Below, piece after piece: positions 7,541 through 14,628 of a stretch of DNA of 20,855 nucleotides. Position 1 is the first letter of the stretch; every line of letters starts with the position of its first letter. Below the pieces are notes generated by a model that ran no database searches, was not told where the DNA came from, and was given only the letters and a program-made list of their open reading frames with translations. Source of the DNA: CAZKTS01 sp964555735 (GTDB taxonomy: Bacteria > Actinomycetota > Acidimicrobiia > IMCC26256 > PALSA-555); contig CAZKTS010000272.1 in NCBI GenBank assembly GCA_964555735.1, positions 1 to 20,855 of the forward strand. The letters run 5' to 3'. Position numbers and translations under genes: made by a program.

Positions 7541-8308
7541 GTGGGCCTGGCGAACGGCTGGCAGAACTGGCGCGAGCTACCGATCGACCGCAAGATGCGC
7601 GTCATCGTGCCGTCGGCGATCGCGCTCATCAGTGCGCTGGCGGTGCCGGCCTTTGCGCTCGTGAGCGGCGACGACGACTCGCCGGCCCCCGCGCCCGTCG
7701 CGACGGCGACCGACCTCGAGCTCATCGACCTTCGGGTCGCCAACGACCGCGCCAGTGCCGAACCCGACGGCACGCCGATCCCCGCGGTGCCGACGGTGTC
7801 GGTGCGGCTCCACAACAAGGGGAACCAGCGCTCGGTGCTCACTGACGCCGAGCTCACCATCGAGCAGGTGGCCCGGGTCGAGTTCTGCCAAGCGGGCGGT
7901 TCGCTCGACGTCTCGGGGAAGTACGACGTCGTCGTGCCGGCGTCCACGAAGGTCGGGGACACGATCGAGGTCCCGCTGAGTCAGCAGCTCGGCGCCGACG
8001 AAGCGGACGTGTTCGACCTCACCTTCACCACCGATCCCGAGGACGACGCGTACGAGTACCGCATGTACGAGGTGTCGCTTGCGCTGCGCCACGACAACGC
8101 GAAGCGACCGCTCGACGCGGGCCGGTTCCTCATCTCGGTGCCGTTCGCTCCCCAGCAGGGCGATCTGCTCGATGCAGAGAACGAAGCGTCGTCGGAGCGC
8201 GCGTGCTACGCGAAGAACGAGGCGGCAGTCGCGGCGCTGCTCCAGAGCGACGCGGCGCGCTCACAGCAGTTCGACGCCCTCGCGGCCTACCTCGCCGCCA
8301 AGGGCTGA
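7541..8308 (+). CDS. Membrane-anchored exported protein of unknown function
   Basis: The 255-residue protein starts with a short cytoplasmic tail, a basic DRKMR and one hydrophobic helix (about 21-42), then an acidic linker GDDDSPAPAP. The rest is predicted outside the membrane. The outer part contains strand-like stretches such as TVSVRLHNKGNQ, a pattern seen in Ig-like or similar beta domains, and two Cys residues (FCQAGG and RACYAK) that could form a disulfide. I recognise no named family. GTG at 7541 is chosen because GGGGAGGGCAGGG lies just upstream and the frame further upstream overlaps the divergent promoter region. The 3' end overlaps the convergent methyltransferase by 22 bases. Confidence 0.8.
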   Translation: MGLANGWQNWRELPIDRKMRVIVPSAIALISALAVPAFALVSGDDDSPAPAPVATATDLELIDLRVANDRASAEPDGTPIPAVPTVSVRLHNKGNQRSVLTDAELTIEQVARVEFCQAGGSLDVSGKYDVVVPASTKVGDTIEVPLSQQLGADEADVFDLTFTTDPEDDAYEYRMYEVSLALRHDNAKRPLDAGRFLISVPFAPQQGDLLDAENEASSERACYAKNEAAVAALLQSDAARSQQFDALAAYLAAKG

Positions 8309-8859
8309 GGCACGCGCACGACGGACACCGCGTAGTCGTCGTCGGGCGAGAACGGCGCTCGATCCCAGGTGCTCCAGCGGTCCGCGAGCACCGCGCCGGC
8401 GCGGCTCACCACCGCGTCGAAGTCGGCGAGCCCATAGCCGCGGCCGAGCTGGAACCCGGCGATCAGCACCCCACCGGGCGTCACGTGCCGAAGGCAGGCC
8501 TCGAGCAGCGCGTCCTGGGTCCCCGGTGGCGTGAAGAGCGGCACGTTGCCGGCGAGCACCACGACGTCGAACGTCCGGTCGAGGTCGAGGCGGGCGAGGT
8601 CGGCCTGCTGCCACGTGAGCTCGGGCGCCCGCCGCTGCGCCTCCGCCAACATGGACCCGTCGAGGTCCACGCCGACGACGTCGACACCCCGTCGGGCGAG
8701 CTCGACCGCGACCCGCCCGGTGCCGCAACCGGCATCGAGCACGGTGGTCGGTGCGTACGAGAGGACCAGGGCTGCCTCGCCGTGGACGTCGACCCCGCGG
8801 GCGGCGAGGCGGTCGAAGCGCGCCTGGTACGTGGAGCCGTCGAAGGAGGAGGTGCTCAC
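8287..8859 (-). CDS. Class I SAM-dependent methyltransferase
   Basis: The 190-residue protein is a small Rossmann-type methyltransferase. Motif I is VLDAGCGTGRV (40-50), the acidic residue that would bind the ribose is Asp65 in VVGVDLDGSM, motif III-like QQADLARLD is at 84-92 and the strand FDVVVLAGN at 97-105 is motif IV. No target-recognition domain is present, so it should act on a small molecule or a protein; the substrate is unknown. The start is GTG at 8859, 10 bases after the stop of the Ddn-type gene, suggesting a two-gene transcript. Confidence 0.9.
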   Translation of the reverse strand: MSTSSFDGSTYQARFDRLAARGVDVHGEAALVLSYAPTTVLDAGCGTGRVAVELARRGVDVVGVDLDGSMLAEAQRRAPELTWQQADLARLDLDRTFDVVVLAGNVPLFTPPGTQDALLEACLRHVTPGGVLIAGFQLGRGYGLADFDAVVSRAGAVLADRWSTWDRAPFSPDDDYAVSVVRVPQPLAAR

Positions 8860-8869
8860 GCGCTCCGGA

Positions 8870-9286
8870 TCACGAGTCGCGCGTGATGAGGACCATCGGG
8901 ATCACGCGGTCGGTCGCAGCCTCGTAGTCGGCGAACCCGGGCAGCTCGGCCTTGTGGCGCTCCCACTGCTGATCGCGCTCGGCGCCCTCGAGGATGCGGG
9001 CGGTCCCGTCGAACTCCTCGGGGCCCACCTCGACGTGCACCTTCGGGTTGGCCCGGATGTTGTGGAACCAGTCGGGGTTCGTAGGGGCGCCGGCCTTGCT
9101 GGCGGCGATCACGAGGCCGTCGGCCTCGGCGCGGTACACCAGCGGTGCGATGCGCGGCTGACCCGACTTGGCGCCGGTGGTCTGGAGGAGCAGCAGCTGC
9201 GCGCCCTCGAAGTTGCCCCCGACCTTGCCGCCGTTGGCCCGGAACTCCTCGATCACCTGCCGGTTGAAGTCGTTCATGTCTGCCAT
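8870..9286 (-). CDS. Deazaflavin (F420)-dependent nitroreductase family protein
   Basis: The 138-residue protein matches the Ddn-type family of actinobacteria, which uses reduced F420 (some members bind other flavins or fatty acids). The typical order is visible: NDFNRQVIEEFRANGGKVGG, LLLLQTTGAKSGQPRIAPL, then GLVIAASKAGAPTNPDWFHN, IRANPKVHVEVG and a C-terminal PMVLITR. The family reduces quinones and nitro compounds and is linked to redox defence, but the native substrate here is unknown. ATG at 9286 matches the usual family start; an in-frame GTG at 9304 is an alternative. Upstream it faces the dehydrogenase gene divergently across 66 bases. Confidence 0.93.
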   Translation of the reverse strand: MADMNDFNRQVIEEFRANGGKVGGNFEGAQLLLLQTTGAKSGQPRIAPLVYRAEADGLVIAASKAGAPTNPDWFHNIRANPKVHVEVGPEEFDGTARILEGAERDQQWERHKAELPGFADYEAATDRVIPMVLITRDS

Positions 9287-9352
9287 GGCGGCCACGTTAG
9301 TCACCTAGGTTTCGGGGACCGTTGGTTCGGGTCGAGCGCGAAGGGACGTTGC

Positions 9353-10288
9353 GTGGCAGGACTCAAGGTCGGGATCGTCGGGGCAGGCGGCGTCGGCGTG
9401 GCGTGCGTGTGGTCGATCCTGCTCCAAGGTCTCGCGGGACGTCTGACGATCTACAGCCGCACCGCGGAGAAGGCGGCGGGCGAAGCCGCGGACTTCGCGC
9501 ACGGGATGCCGTTGCTGCCGCGATGCGAGGTGCGCGGCCGCGGCTTCGACGCCTTCGAGCCGGAAGACGTCCTCGTGATCACCGTCGGCGCGAACGTGAA
9601 GCCCGGCAAGACGCGCCTCGACGTGCTCGAGGAGAATGTCTCGATCATCGACTCGACCGCCACCGCCATCGAAGCCGGTGGTCTGCCGCGCGTCGTGCTG
9701 ATGGTGAGCAATCCGTTGGACGTCCTGACCGAGTACCTGACGCGTCGGTGGGCGGGCCGGCCGGTGTCGGTGTTCGGCTCCGGCACCGCGCTCGAGACGC
9801 TGCGCTTCACCGAGGTCGTGGCTCGCTACTGCGGTGTGCACCAGCGGGCGGTGCATGCCTCGGTCGTGGGAGAGCACGGCGACTCGTCGGTGTTCCTCTT
9901 CGGTGGTCTCACGGTCGGGTCCCTGCCGCTCCCGGTGTTCGCCGAGCAGCGCAGCCTCGACATCGGCCCCGAGTGGCGGGCGTCGGTCGAGCACGAGGTG
10001 CGCACCGCGGCCTACGACCTCCGTGCCCTCAAAGGCACGGTCACCCACGGCATCGGGCTCGCGGTGAGCGGCCTGGTCCGGTGCATCGCGCACGAAGGCG
10101 ACTTCGTGCTCCCCGTGTCGGTGCGGGTCGAGCCCGGCCTGTGCGCGAGCCTCCCATGCCCGATCGGCCCGGACGGCGCGGGCGTGCCCCTCCGCCCGGT
10201 GATGACCCCAGACGAGGCGGCGGGCTGGGAGCGCAGCCTCGGGATCCTGCGCGAGGCGACCGACCTCCTGCCGATCCCCGCGTCATGA
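9353..10288 (+). CDS. Lactate/malate dehydrogenase family 2-hydroxyacid dehydrogenase, atypical
   Basis: The 311-residue protein has the L-lactate/malate dehydrogenase fold: NAD motif GAGGVG (10-15), ITVGANVKPGKTR (76-88) with the loop Arg88, Asn120 in VSNP, Arg151 in LRF and catalytic His175 in GEHGDS. Three positions differ from textbook enzymes. The specificity position, Gln in lactate and Arg in malate dehydrogenases, is Val82. The Asp that pairs with the catalytic His is replaced by Glu148 (ALETLRF). The second Arg of RFR is Thr153. The substrate is therefore probably a different, perhaps larger or hydrophobic, 2-keto acid, or the enzyme has drifted. GTG at 9353 is preceded by AAGGGA at good spacing; the frame is open far upstream but antisense genes lie there. 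Confidence 0.88.
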   Translation: MAGLKVGIVGAGGVGVACVWSILLQGLAGRLTIYSRTAEKAAGEAADFAHGMPLLPRCEVRGRGFDAFEPEDVLVITVGANVKPGKTRLDVLEENVSIIDSTATAIEAGGLPRVVLMVSNPLDVLTEYLTRRWAGRPVSVFGSGTALETLRFTEVVARYCGVHQRAVHASVVGEHGDSSVFLFGGLTVGSLPLPVFAEQRSLDIGPEWRASVEHEVRTAAYDLRALKGTVTHGIGLAVSGLVRCIAHEGDFVLPVSVRVEPGLCASLPCPIGPDGAGVPLRPVMTPDEAAGWERSLGILREATDLLPIPAS

Positions 10289-10298
10289 GGCCGGCATC

Positions 10299-10490
10299 AT
10301 GAGCGAGCGGGGTCCCGGCGATGGTGGCGCGCCCGCGCCGTCACCGAAGTGGTGGGTCGTGGTCGCGCTCGGTCTCGCGGTGCTGCTGGGCGTGGCGGCA
10401 CTCCAGCTGCTGGACGACGCCGACGACCGGCAGGTCCCGCAGCGCTCGGCCCCGCCGCCGAAAGCGCTGGTGGTGCGGCCTCCGGCTTAG
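10299..10490 (+). CDS. Small single-span membrane protein
   Basis: The 63-residue protein has a polar, Pro/Gly-rich N-terminus, one hydrophobic helix (about 18-38, WWVVVALGLAVLLGVAALQLL), an acidic DDADD segment and a Pro-rich basic end. No family is recognised. The ATG follows the dehydrogenase stop by 10 bases, with GAGG about 8 bases upstream, so it is probably co-transcribed. Its stop codon interlocks with the stop of the convergent small basic protein. It is too short for a firm call, but the clean helix and the ribosome site support it. Confidence 0.65.
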   Translation: MSERGPGDGGAPAPSPKWWVVVALGLAVLLGVAALQLLDDADDRQVPQRSAPPPKALVVRPPA

Positions 10491-10621
10491 CCCGCGGGCG
10501 GTGGTGCGATCGGCCGTCCGGCCCGCTCGGCGCGCTTGGCGTTCTTGTCGGCGCGCTTCTCCTTCAGGCTCTTCCCGGCCTTCTTGTTGTTCTTGGCAGA
10601 TCCGCGCGACTTCTCTTTCAT
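10487..10621 (-). CDS. Small, highly basic protein
   Basis: The 44-residue protein is dominated by Lys, Arg and Ala (KEKSRGSAKNNKKAGKSLK, then EKRADKNAKRAERAGRP). Similar tiny Lys-rich proteins with a SLKEKRA core occur in actinobacteria, from memory, without known function. Possible roles are nucleic-acid or ribosome binding, which is inference from charge alone. The ATG at 10621 is chosen because the open frame upstream loses this composition and runs under the MOSC gene. Its TAA stop overlaps the convergent TAG stop of the membrane protein at 10488-10490. Confidence 0.7.
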   Translation of the reverse strand: MKEKSRGSAKNNKKAGKSLKEKRADKNAKRAERAGRPIAPPPAG

Positions 10622-10684
10622 GGCGGTCAGCGTAGGTCGGTTCGGGAGCGCGACGGGTGGCAATCCCGGGCTCTTGCGAATCCG

Positions 10685-11308
10685 ATGGCGACGAGCAGTC
10701 CGGCGCGGCCATCCTCTGGTGTGGATCCCAACGTGCGTCCCGCCGTCGAGCACCGCACCACCGAGCAGCTCGTCGCGGGGATCGACGAGGTCCGCCGTGC
10801 ACCGGCCGACGGCGGCCGCCTCGTCCTCATCGTGCGTCGCCCGGTGCCGGGGGAACGTGAGGAGGTCGCGGTGGCGCAGCTCGACCCGGTCCTCGGGCTG
10901 GTCGGCGACTCGTGGCGCGAGCGCGGGTCACGCCGCACGCCCGATGGTGGCCCGCACCCCGACATGCAGATCACACTCATGAACGTGCGGGCCGCCGACC
11001 TCGTGGCCGTCGATCCGGCCCGGCGCAGCCTCGCGGGCGACCAGCTGTTCGTCGACCTCGACCTCGGTGCGGCGAACCTGCCCGCCGGGAGCCGGCTCCG
11101 GGTGGGCGAGGCGCTCCTCGAGATCACGGCCGAGCCCCACCGCGGATGCGCGAAGTTCGCCGATCTCTTCGGCATGGACGCGGCGCGCTTCGTGAACTCC
11201 GAGGTCGGCATCGAGCTCAACCTCCGGGGCATCAACGCGCGAGTCGTTGCGGCCGGAACCATCCGCGCCGGTGACGAGGTGCGGAGGGTGCCGTTCGGTC
11301 CCGACTGA
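10685..11308 (+). CDS. MOSC domain-containing protein
   Basis: The 207-residue protein has the MOSC fold of molybdenum cofactor sulfurases and related proteins. The key Cys is at 155 in EPHRGCAKF, followed by FVNSEVGIELNLRGINARVV and a C-terminal strand AGTIRAGDEV. Upstream lie GLVGDSWRERG, QITLMNVRAADLVA and GDQLFVDLDLGAANLPAGSRL, all typical. The N-terminus (1-35) is less conserved in look. Stand-alone MOSC proteins are thought to handle sulfur for metal clusters or cofactors; the acceptor is unknown here. The start may be the ATG at 10685 or an in-frame GTG at 10721; neither has a strong ribosome site. Confidence 0.88.
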   Translation: MATSSPARPSSGVDPNVRPAVEHRTTEQLVAGIDEVRRAPADGGRLVLIVRRPVPGEREEVAVAQLDPVLGLVGDSWRERGSRRTPDGGPHPDMQITLMNVRAADLVAVDPARRSLAGDQLFVDLDLGAANLPAGSRLRVGEALLEITAEPHRGCAKFADLFGMDAARFVNSEVGIELNLRGINARVVAAGTIRAGDEVRRVPFGPD

Positions 11309-11328
11309 GCGGGCCCTGGTCACGATCC

Positions 11329-11356
11329 GGTCAGGTACCACTGACCGCGGTCGGTG
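11329..11356. promoter_or_regulatory. Overlapping dyads upstream of the EAL gene
   Basis: Two dyads share this stretch. GGTCAG (11329-11334) and CTGACC (11341-11346) form one. The near-perfect 18-base palindrome CACTGACCGCGGTCGGTG (11339-11356), whose only mismatch is one base pair, forms the other. A direct repeat TCGGTGA recurs 13 bases apart (11351-11357 and 11364-11370). Dense symmetric elements in the 131-base gap before the REC-EAL gene suggest an operator. No single promoter is clear; TACCAT at 11359-11364 could be a -10. Confidence 0.45.
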
Positions 11357-11439
11357 ACTACCATCGGTGAGAACGAAGTGCGCACCGACCGTGGGTGGTG
11401 GACGCGGTCGGGCCGGATCCGCCGGGGGAGAGGCTGCGC

Positions 11440-13068
11440 ATGGGGGAACAGGGGGCAGCACAGCGCGCGTCGCCGGAGCCGGACGACGCGGTCGGGACCT
11501 CGACGGTCCTGGTCGTCGACGACGACGACGCCACACGACGGTTGTTCGTGCGCGCGCTCACCCGGGCCGGCTTCGACACCCGCGACGCGGCGGACGGTCC
11601 GACGGCGCTCGAGCTGGTCGAAGCCGAGCCGATCTCGGTCGTGCTGCTCGACGGGCGGATGCCCGGGATGAGCGGGCTCGATGTGCTCGAGGCCCTGCGG
11701 CTGCTCCCGGGCGGCGCGACGCTCCCGGTGGTCTTCGTGACGGGACAGCACGAGCTCGACGATCGCATCCGCGGCCTCGAGGCAGGCGCCAACGACTACC
11801 TGACCAAGCCCGTCGAGCTCGACGAGCTGGTGGCCCGCGTGCGCTCGCAGCTCCGCGCGAGCGACGCGTGGACGCACGCGGTCGACGACATCGAGCGCCG
11901 GCTGGACGCGGTGATGCTCCTGCGCCGGATCCGCCGTTCCGAGGTCGCCGAGCACACGGCGAGCGAGGTCTGCGCGGAGGTGTCGGAGCTCGAGGGCATC
12001 GCGGGCGCGGCGGTGGTCGTCGTGCGCGGGGCGCGCTCGGTCGTGCCCCTCGCGGTCCACGGTGTGCTGGGGGAGCAGCTCGTCGCCGGCGAACCGCTCG
12101 ACGAGCGGCTGAGCCCGCGGATCGCGAGCCGGCTGCGCCGCGGCCCGTGGGTCGACACCGTCGCGCCGACCTCGGTCGCGCCCGGACTGCTCGCCGCGGT
12201 CGTCGGGCACGACGTCGCGTTCGCACCACTGGCGGGGGGCGACGGCCCGATCGGCGCGCTGCTCCTCGCCGGGACGCGCAGCGAGATCGGCACACCGCCG
12301 ATGCTGAGTGCGGCGATCGACTTCGCCGCGGTGGTCGGCGCCTTGATCGCTCCGGAGCTCGAGCGCGACGAGGCGATCACCGACGCGCGGATGCGCCTGC
12401 GGTCGATCGTCACCGACGGTGCCTTCGAGCCGTACTTCCAACCGGTGCTCGACCTCGAGACCGGGAGCACGGTCGGGTACGAAGCCCTCACCCGCTGGAA
12501 GGACGGCACCCGCCCCGACCTGCGCTTCGCGGAGGCATCGTCACTCGGCATCGACATCGAGATCGAGCGCGCCACGCTGGGTGCGCAGCTCGACGCCGCC
12601 CACGCGCTCGATCCGACGACCTGGCTGAGCGTGAACGTGTCGTCGTCGCTGGTGACGAGTGGCGTCCTCGGCGAGGTGCTGGCCGCCGCCGACCGTCCGA
12701 TCATCCTGGAGCTCACCGAGCACGAGCCGATCGACGACTACGCCGCGCTGAGCGCCGCGGTGCGAGCGCTGCCCGACGTCCGGCTCGCCGTCGACGACGC
12801 GGGCGCGGGCTACTCGTCGATGCGCCACGTGCTCGACCTCCGGCCCGAGCTGGTGAAGCTCGACATCACCTGGGTTCGCGGGCTCGACGTCGATCCGGCG
12901 CGCCAGGCCCTCGTCTCGGGCATGACCGGCTTCGCGGGTGAGCTCGGCTGCGCGCTGGTGGCCGAGGGCATCGAGACCGAGGGCGAGCTCGCCGCGCTGC
13001 GCCGGCTGGGCATCGGTCTCGGGCAGGGGTACCTGCTCGGGCGTCCCGCTCCCGCCGACGCGTGGTGA
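11440..13068 (+). CDS. Response regulator with EAL c-di-GMP phosphodiesterase
   Basis: The 542-residue protein has a receiver (20-138; acidic cluster 27-30, phosphoacceptor Asp71 in VLLDGRMPG, Thr101, Lys123 in LTKPVE), a middle region (about 170-305) that looks like a GAF-type sensory domain, and an EAL domain (315-540). The EAL signature is complete: Glu348 in GYEALTRW, Asn399 in SVNVSS, Glu424 in LELTEHE, the Asp pair 452-453 in VDDAGAGYSS, Lys473 and Asp475 in VKLDI, Glu509 in AEGIETEGE and Gln529 in GLGQGYLLG. It should cleave c-di-GMP to pGpG. The ATG at 11440 has a very strong GGGGGAGAGG site. No partner kinase is adjacent; the hybrid kinase at 3374 is a candidate. The stop lies one base from the convergent sigma-factor stop. 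Confidence 0.94.
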   Translation: MGEQGAAQRASPEPDDAVGTSTVLVVDDDDATRRLFVRALTRAGFDTRDAADGPTALELVEAEPISVVLLDGRMPGMSGLDVLEALRLLPGGATLPVVFVTGQHELDDRIRGLEAGANDYLTKPVELDELVARVRSQLRASDAWTHAVDDIERRLDAVMLLRRIRRSEVAEHTASEVCAEVSELEGIAGAAVVVVRGARSVVPLAVHGVLGEQLVAGEPLDERLSPRIASRLRRGPWVDTVAPTSVAPGLLAAVVGHDVAFAPLAGGDGPIGALLLAGTRSEIGTPPMLSAAIDFAAVVGALIAPELERDEAITDARMRLRSIVTDGAFEPYFQPVLDLETGSTVGYEALTRWKDGTRPDLRFAEASSLGIDIEIERATLGAQLDAAHALDPTTWLSVNVSSSLVTSGVLGEVLAAADRPIILELTEHEPIDDYAALSAAVRALPDVRLAVDDAGAGYSSMRHVLDLRPELVKLDITWVRGLDVDPARQALVSGMTGFAGELGCALVAEGIETEGELAALRRLGIGLGQGYLLGRPAPADAW

Positions 13069-13069
13069 C

Positions 13070-14533
13070 TCAGCCGATGCAGTTCCACGCGGTCAACCCG
13101 CGGCTCGCCGTCGTGGGATTGCCGTGGGCGTCTCGTGCCGTGACGGTGATGGTGTAGCTCCCGACGAGGGGTACGGGCACGCGCTTCTCCCACCCGGTGC
13201 CGCCGACGGGAGCCATCGTGAAGCTGCCGCTGGCCGGGCCGCTGTACGTGCCGGTGACGGTGCTGATGCCGCTCGGGTCGAGCACGTCGGCGCGCACCAG
13301 CGGTGGCGGGTTGGTGCCCGAACACGGGAAGGTGTACTCCGCGTCGCCCGAGAGCTTGAGCGTCGGTCCGGTCGTGTCCGCCGGCGGCGGGGGCGGCGGG
13401 GGCGCGACGACCTTCGGCTTCGTCGTCGAGGTCGTGGACGTCGGGTCGGTGCCCGGCACGAGCACGCCGGGCTGGCCGGGCGCGCTCGACGGCGCTTCCC
13501 GTGCGGAGTTCCCGTTCGCTCGCGTCGTCGTCACCTGCTCGCGCGCCACGATCGACGTCGTCGAGCCGTCGTCCTCGGTGAGCAGCGCCACGCCACCGGC
13601 GAGGAGCAGCACCACTGCGGCGCCACCGAGCAGCGCGGCGAGCACGCGCCGACGCCGCGCGACCGCGCCGACCGGCGGGAAGCCGTCGCGACGCCAGTGG
13701 TTGCCGCCGCGGCGCGGGCCCGACAGGTCGGGTGGCATGGTCGCCTCGCCGAGGATGCGGTCGCGGAGCCAGGCCGGCGGCGAGAGCAGCGTGAGCGGCA
13801 GCGCGGCGAACGTGCCGGTGAGCACCTTCTCGCGCACGGAGCGGCCCCGCTGGCCGCAGACCTGGCAGCGGTCCACGTGGCGCGCCACGCGCTTGCGCCA
13901 CAGCACCGAGAAGCTGCCGTCCCAGCCGTCGAGGACGCCGCGGAGCGCGGGGCACTCGGACGTGCCCTGCCGCGCGACGAGCAGCGCGCCGACCGAGCGC
14001 GCGAGCCGGTCGCGCATGCGGTGCGACGCCTGGTGCGCCGCGTCCACCGAGACGCCGAGCGCGTCGCCGAGGGCCCGACCATCGAGACCGCCGGCGAGGG
14101 TCATCTCGAGGACCATGCGGTCGCGGTCGGCGAGCCCGAGCGAGGCTTCGCGCAGGAGCGCGGCGGTGTCGTCGGGCGCGGCCAGCGGCTCGTCGAGGAC
14201 GGCGGTGTCGTAGACCGGCGCGGTCACGTCGCCCACCTCGGCCATCGGCGCCTCGCGGGTGCGGCCGCGGCGGTAGACCTCGTTGCGGGCGATGGCGTAG
14301 AGCCAGCTCTTGACCTTCGTGGGGTCCTGGAGCTCGTCGATGTGCTCGGCCGCTGCGAGGAAGACGTCGGCGGTGGCGTCGGCCGCGGCATCGCGGTCGC
14401 GGAGCATGTGCGCGCACAGGTCGAAGACCGTCGCGGCGTAGCGGTCGTAGAGCGCGCCGAGCGCGTCCCGGTCGCCACTCTGCGCGCGAGTGACGAGGTC
14501 GGCGTCGGCCAGCGCAGGAGAGTCGGTGGGCAT
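13070..14533 (-). CDS. Transmembrane ECF sigma factor with fused zinc-finger motif and extracytoplasmic domain
   Basis: The 487-residue protein begins as an ECF sigma factor: sigma-2 at about 24-95 (ALYDRYAATVFDL, DATADVFLAA, KVKSWLYAIARNEVYR) and sigma-4 at about 125-180 (LADRDRMVLEMTLAGG, LGDALGVSVDAAHQASHRMR). It continues without a stop into a region holding His219-x3-Cys223-x2-Cys226, the zinc motif of ZAS anti-sigma factors, then one membrane helix (297-318), a Ser/Thr linker, eight Pro in a row (378-385) and a ~100-residue beta-rich outer domain with VGSYTITVTARDAHGNP and two Cys (404, 485). So sensing, inhibition and transcription are in one chain. ECF factors with regulatory C-terminal extensions are known in actinobacteria; this layout is inferred to work similarly. 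ATG at 14533 precedes the usual sigma start; the upstream frame covers the hairpin. Confidence 0.9.
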   Translation of the reverse strand: MPTDSPALADADLVTRAQSGDRDALGALYDRYAATVFDLCAHMLRDRDAAADATADVFLAAAEHIDELQDPTKVKSWLYAIARNEVYRRGRTREAPMAEVGDVTAPVYDTAVLDEPLAAPDDTAALLREASLGLADRDRMVLEMTLAGGLDGRALGDALGVSVDAAHQASHRMRDRLARSVGALLVARQGTSECPALRGVLDGWDGSFSVLWRKRVARHVDRCQVCGQRGRSVREKVLTGTFAALPLTLLSPPAWLRDRILGEATMPPDLSGPRRGGNHWRRDGFPPVGAVARRRRVLAALLGGAAVVLLLAGGVALLTEDDGSTTSIVAREQVTTTRANGNSAREAPSSAPGQPGVLVPGTDPTSTTSTTKPKVVAPPPPPPPADTTGPTLKLSGDAEYTFPCSGTNPPPLVRADVLDPSGISTVTGTYSGPASGSFTMAPVGGTGWEKRVPVPLVGSYTITVTARDAHGNPTTASRGLTAWNCIG

Positions 14534-14567
14534 GTGCGACGCGAGGGTAGAGGCACGGGGCGCGCCG

Positions 14568-14597
14568 GGTGGGGCCGACCCGAAGGTCGGCCCCACC
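14568..14597 (-). terminator. 13-bp hairpin with UUCG loop between surface protein and sigma gene
   Basis: The arms GGTGGGGCCGACC (14568-14580) and GGTCGGCCCCACC (14585-14597) pair perfectly. On the minus-strand RNA the loop is C(UUCG)G, an exceptionally stable tetraloop. It lies 31 bases after the surface-protein stop and 34 bases before the sigma ATG. No U-tract follows, so it may be an actinobacterial terminator, a partial attenuator or an mRNA-stability element that sets the ratio of surface protein to sigma factor. Confidence 0.75.
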
Positions 14598-14628
14598 TTC
14601 CGTGCGGCGTCGTGCGGTCGAGCACCGG

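Noticed and set aside
8531..9352. Possible long N-terminal extension of the dehydrogenase
   Set aside because: The frame is open but lies antisense to two well-supported genes, and its translation is Arg/Ser-rich without motifs. The GTG at 9353 has a ribosome site and starts the conserved NAD-binding strand.
9305..10093. Minus-strand frame opposite the dehydrogenase
   Set aside because: Low-complexity Arg/His/Asp-rich translation with no recognisable motif; the plus-strand dehydrogenase explains the region.
13378..13402. Polyproline-coding GC run, considered as a frameshift site
   Set aside because: The run encodes eight Pro in frame, with sensible sequence on both sides; nothing suggests a programmed shift. 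It may slow translation, but that is not visible here.
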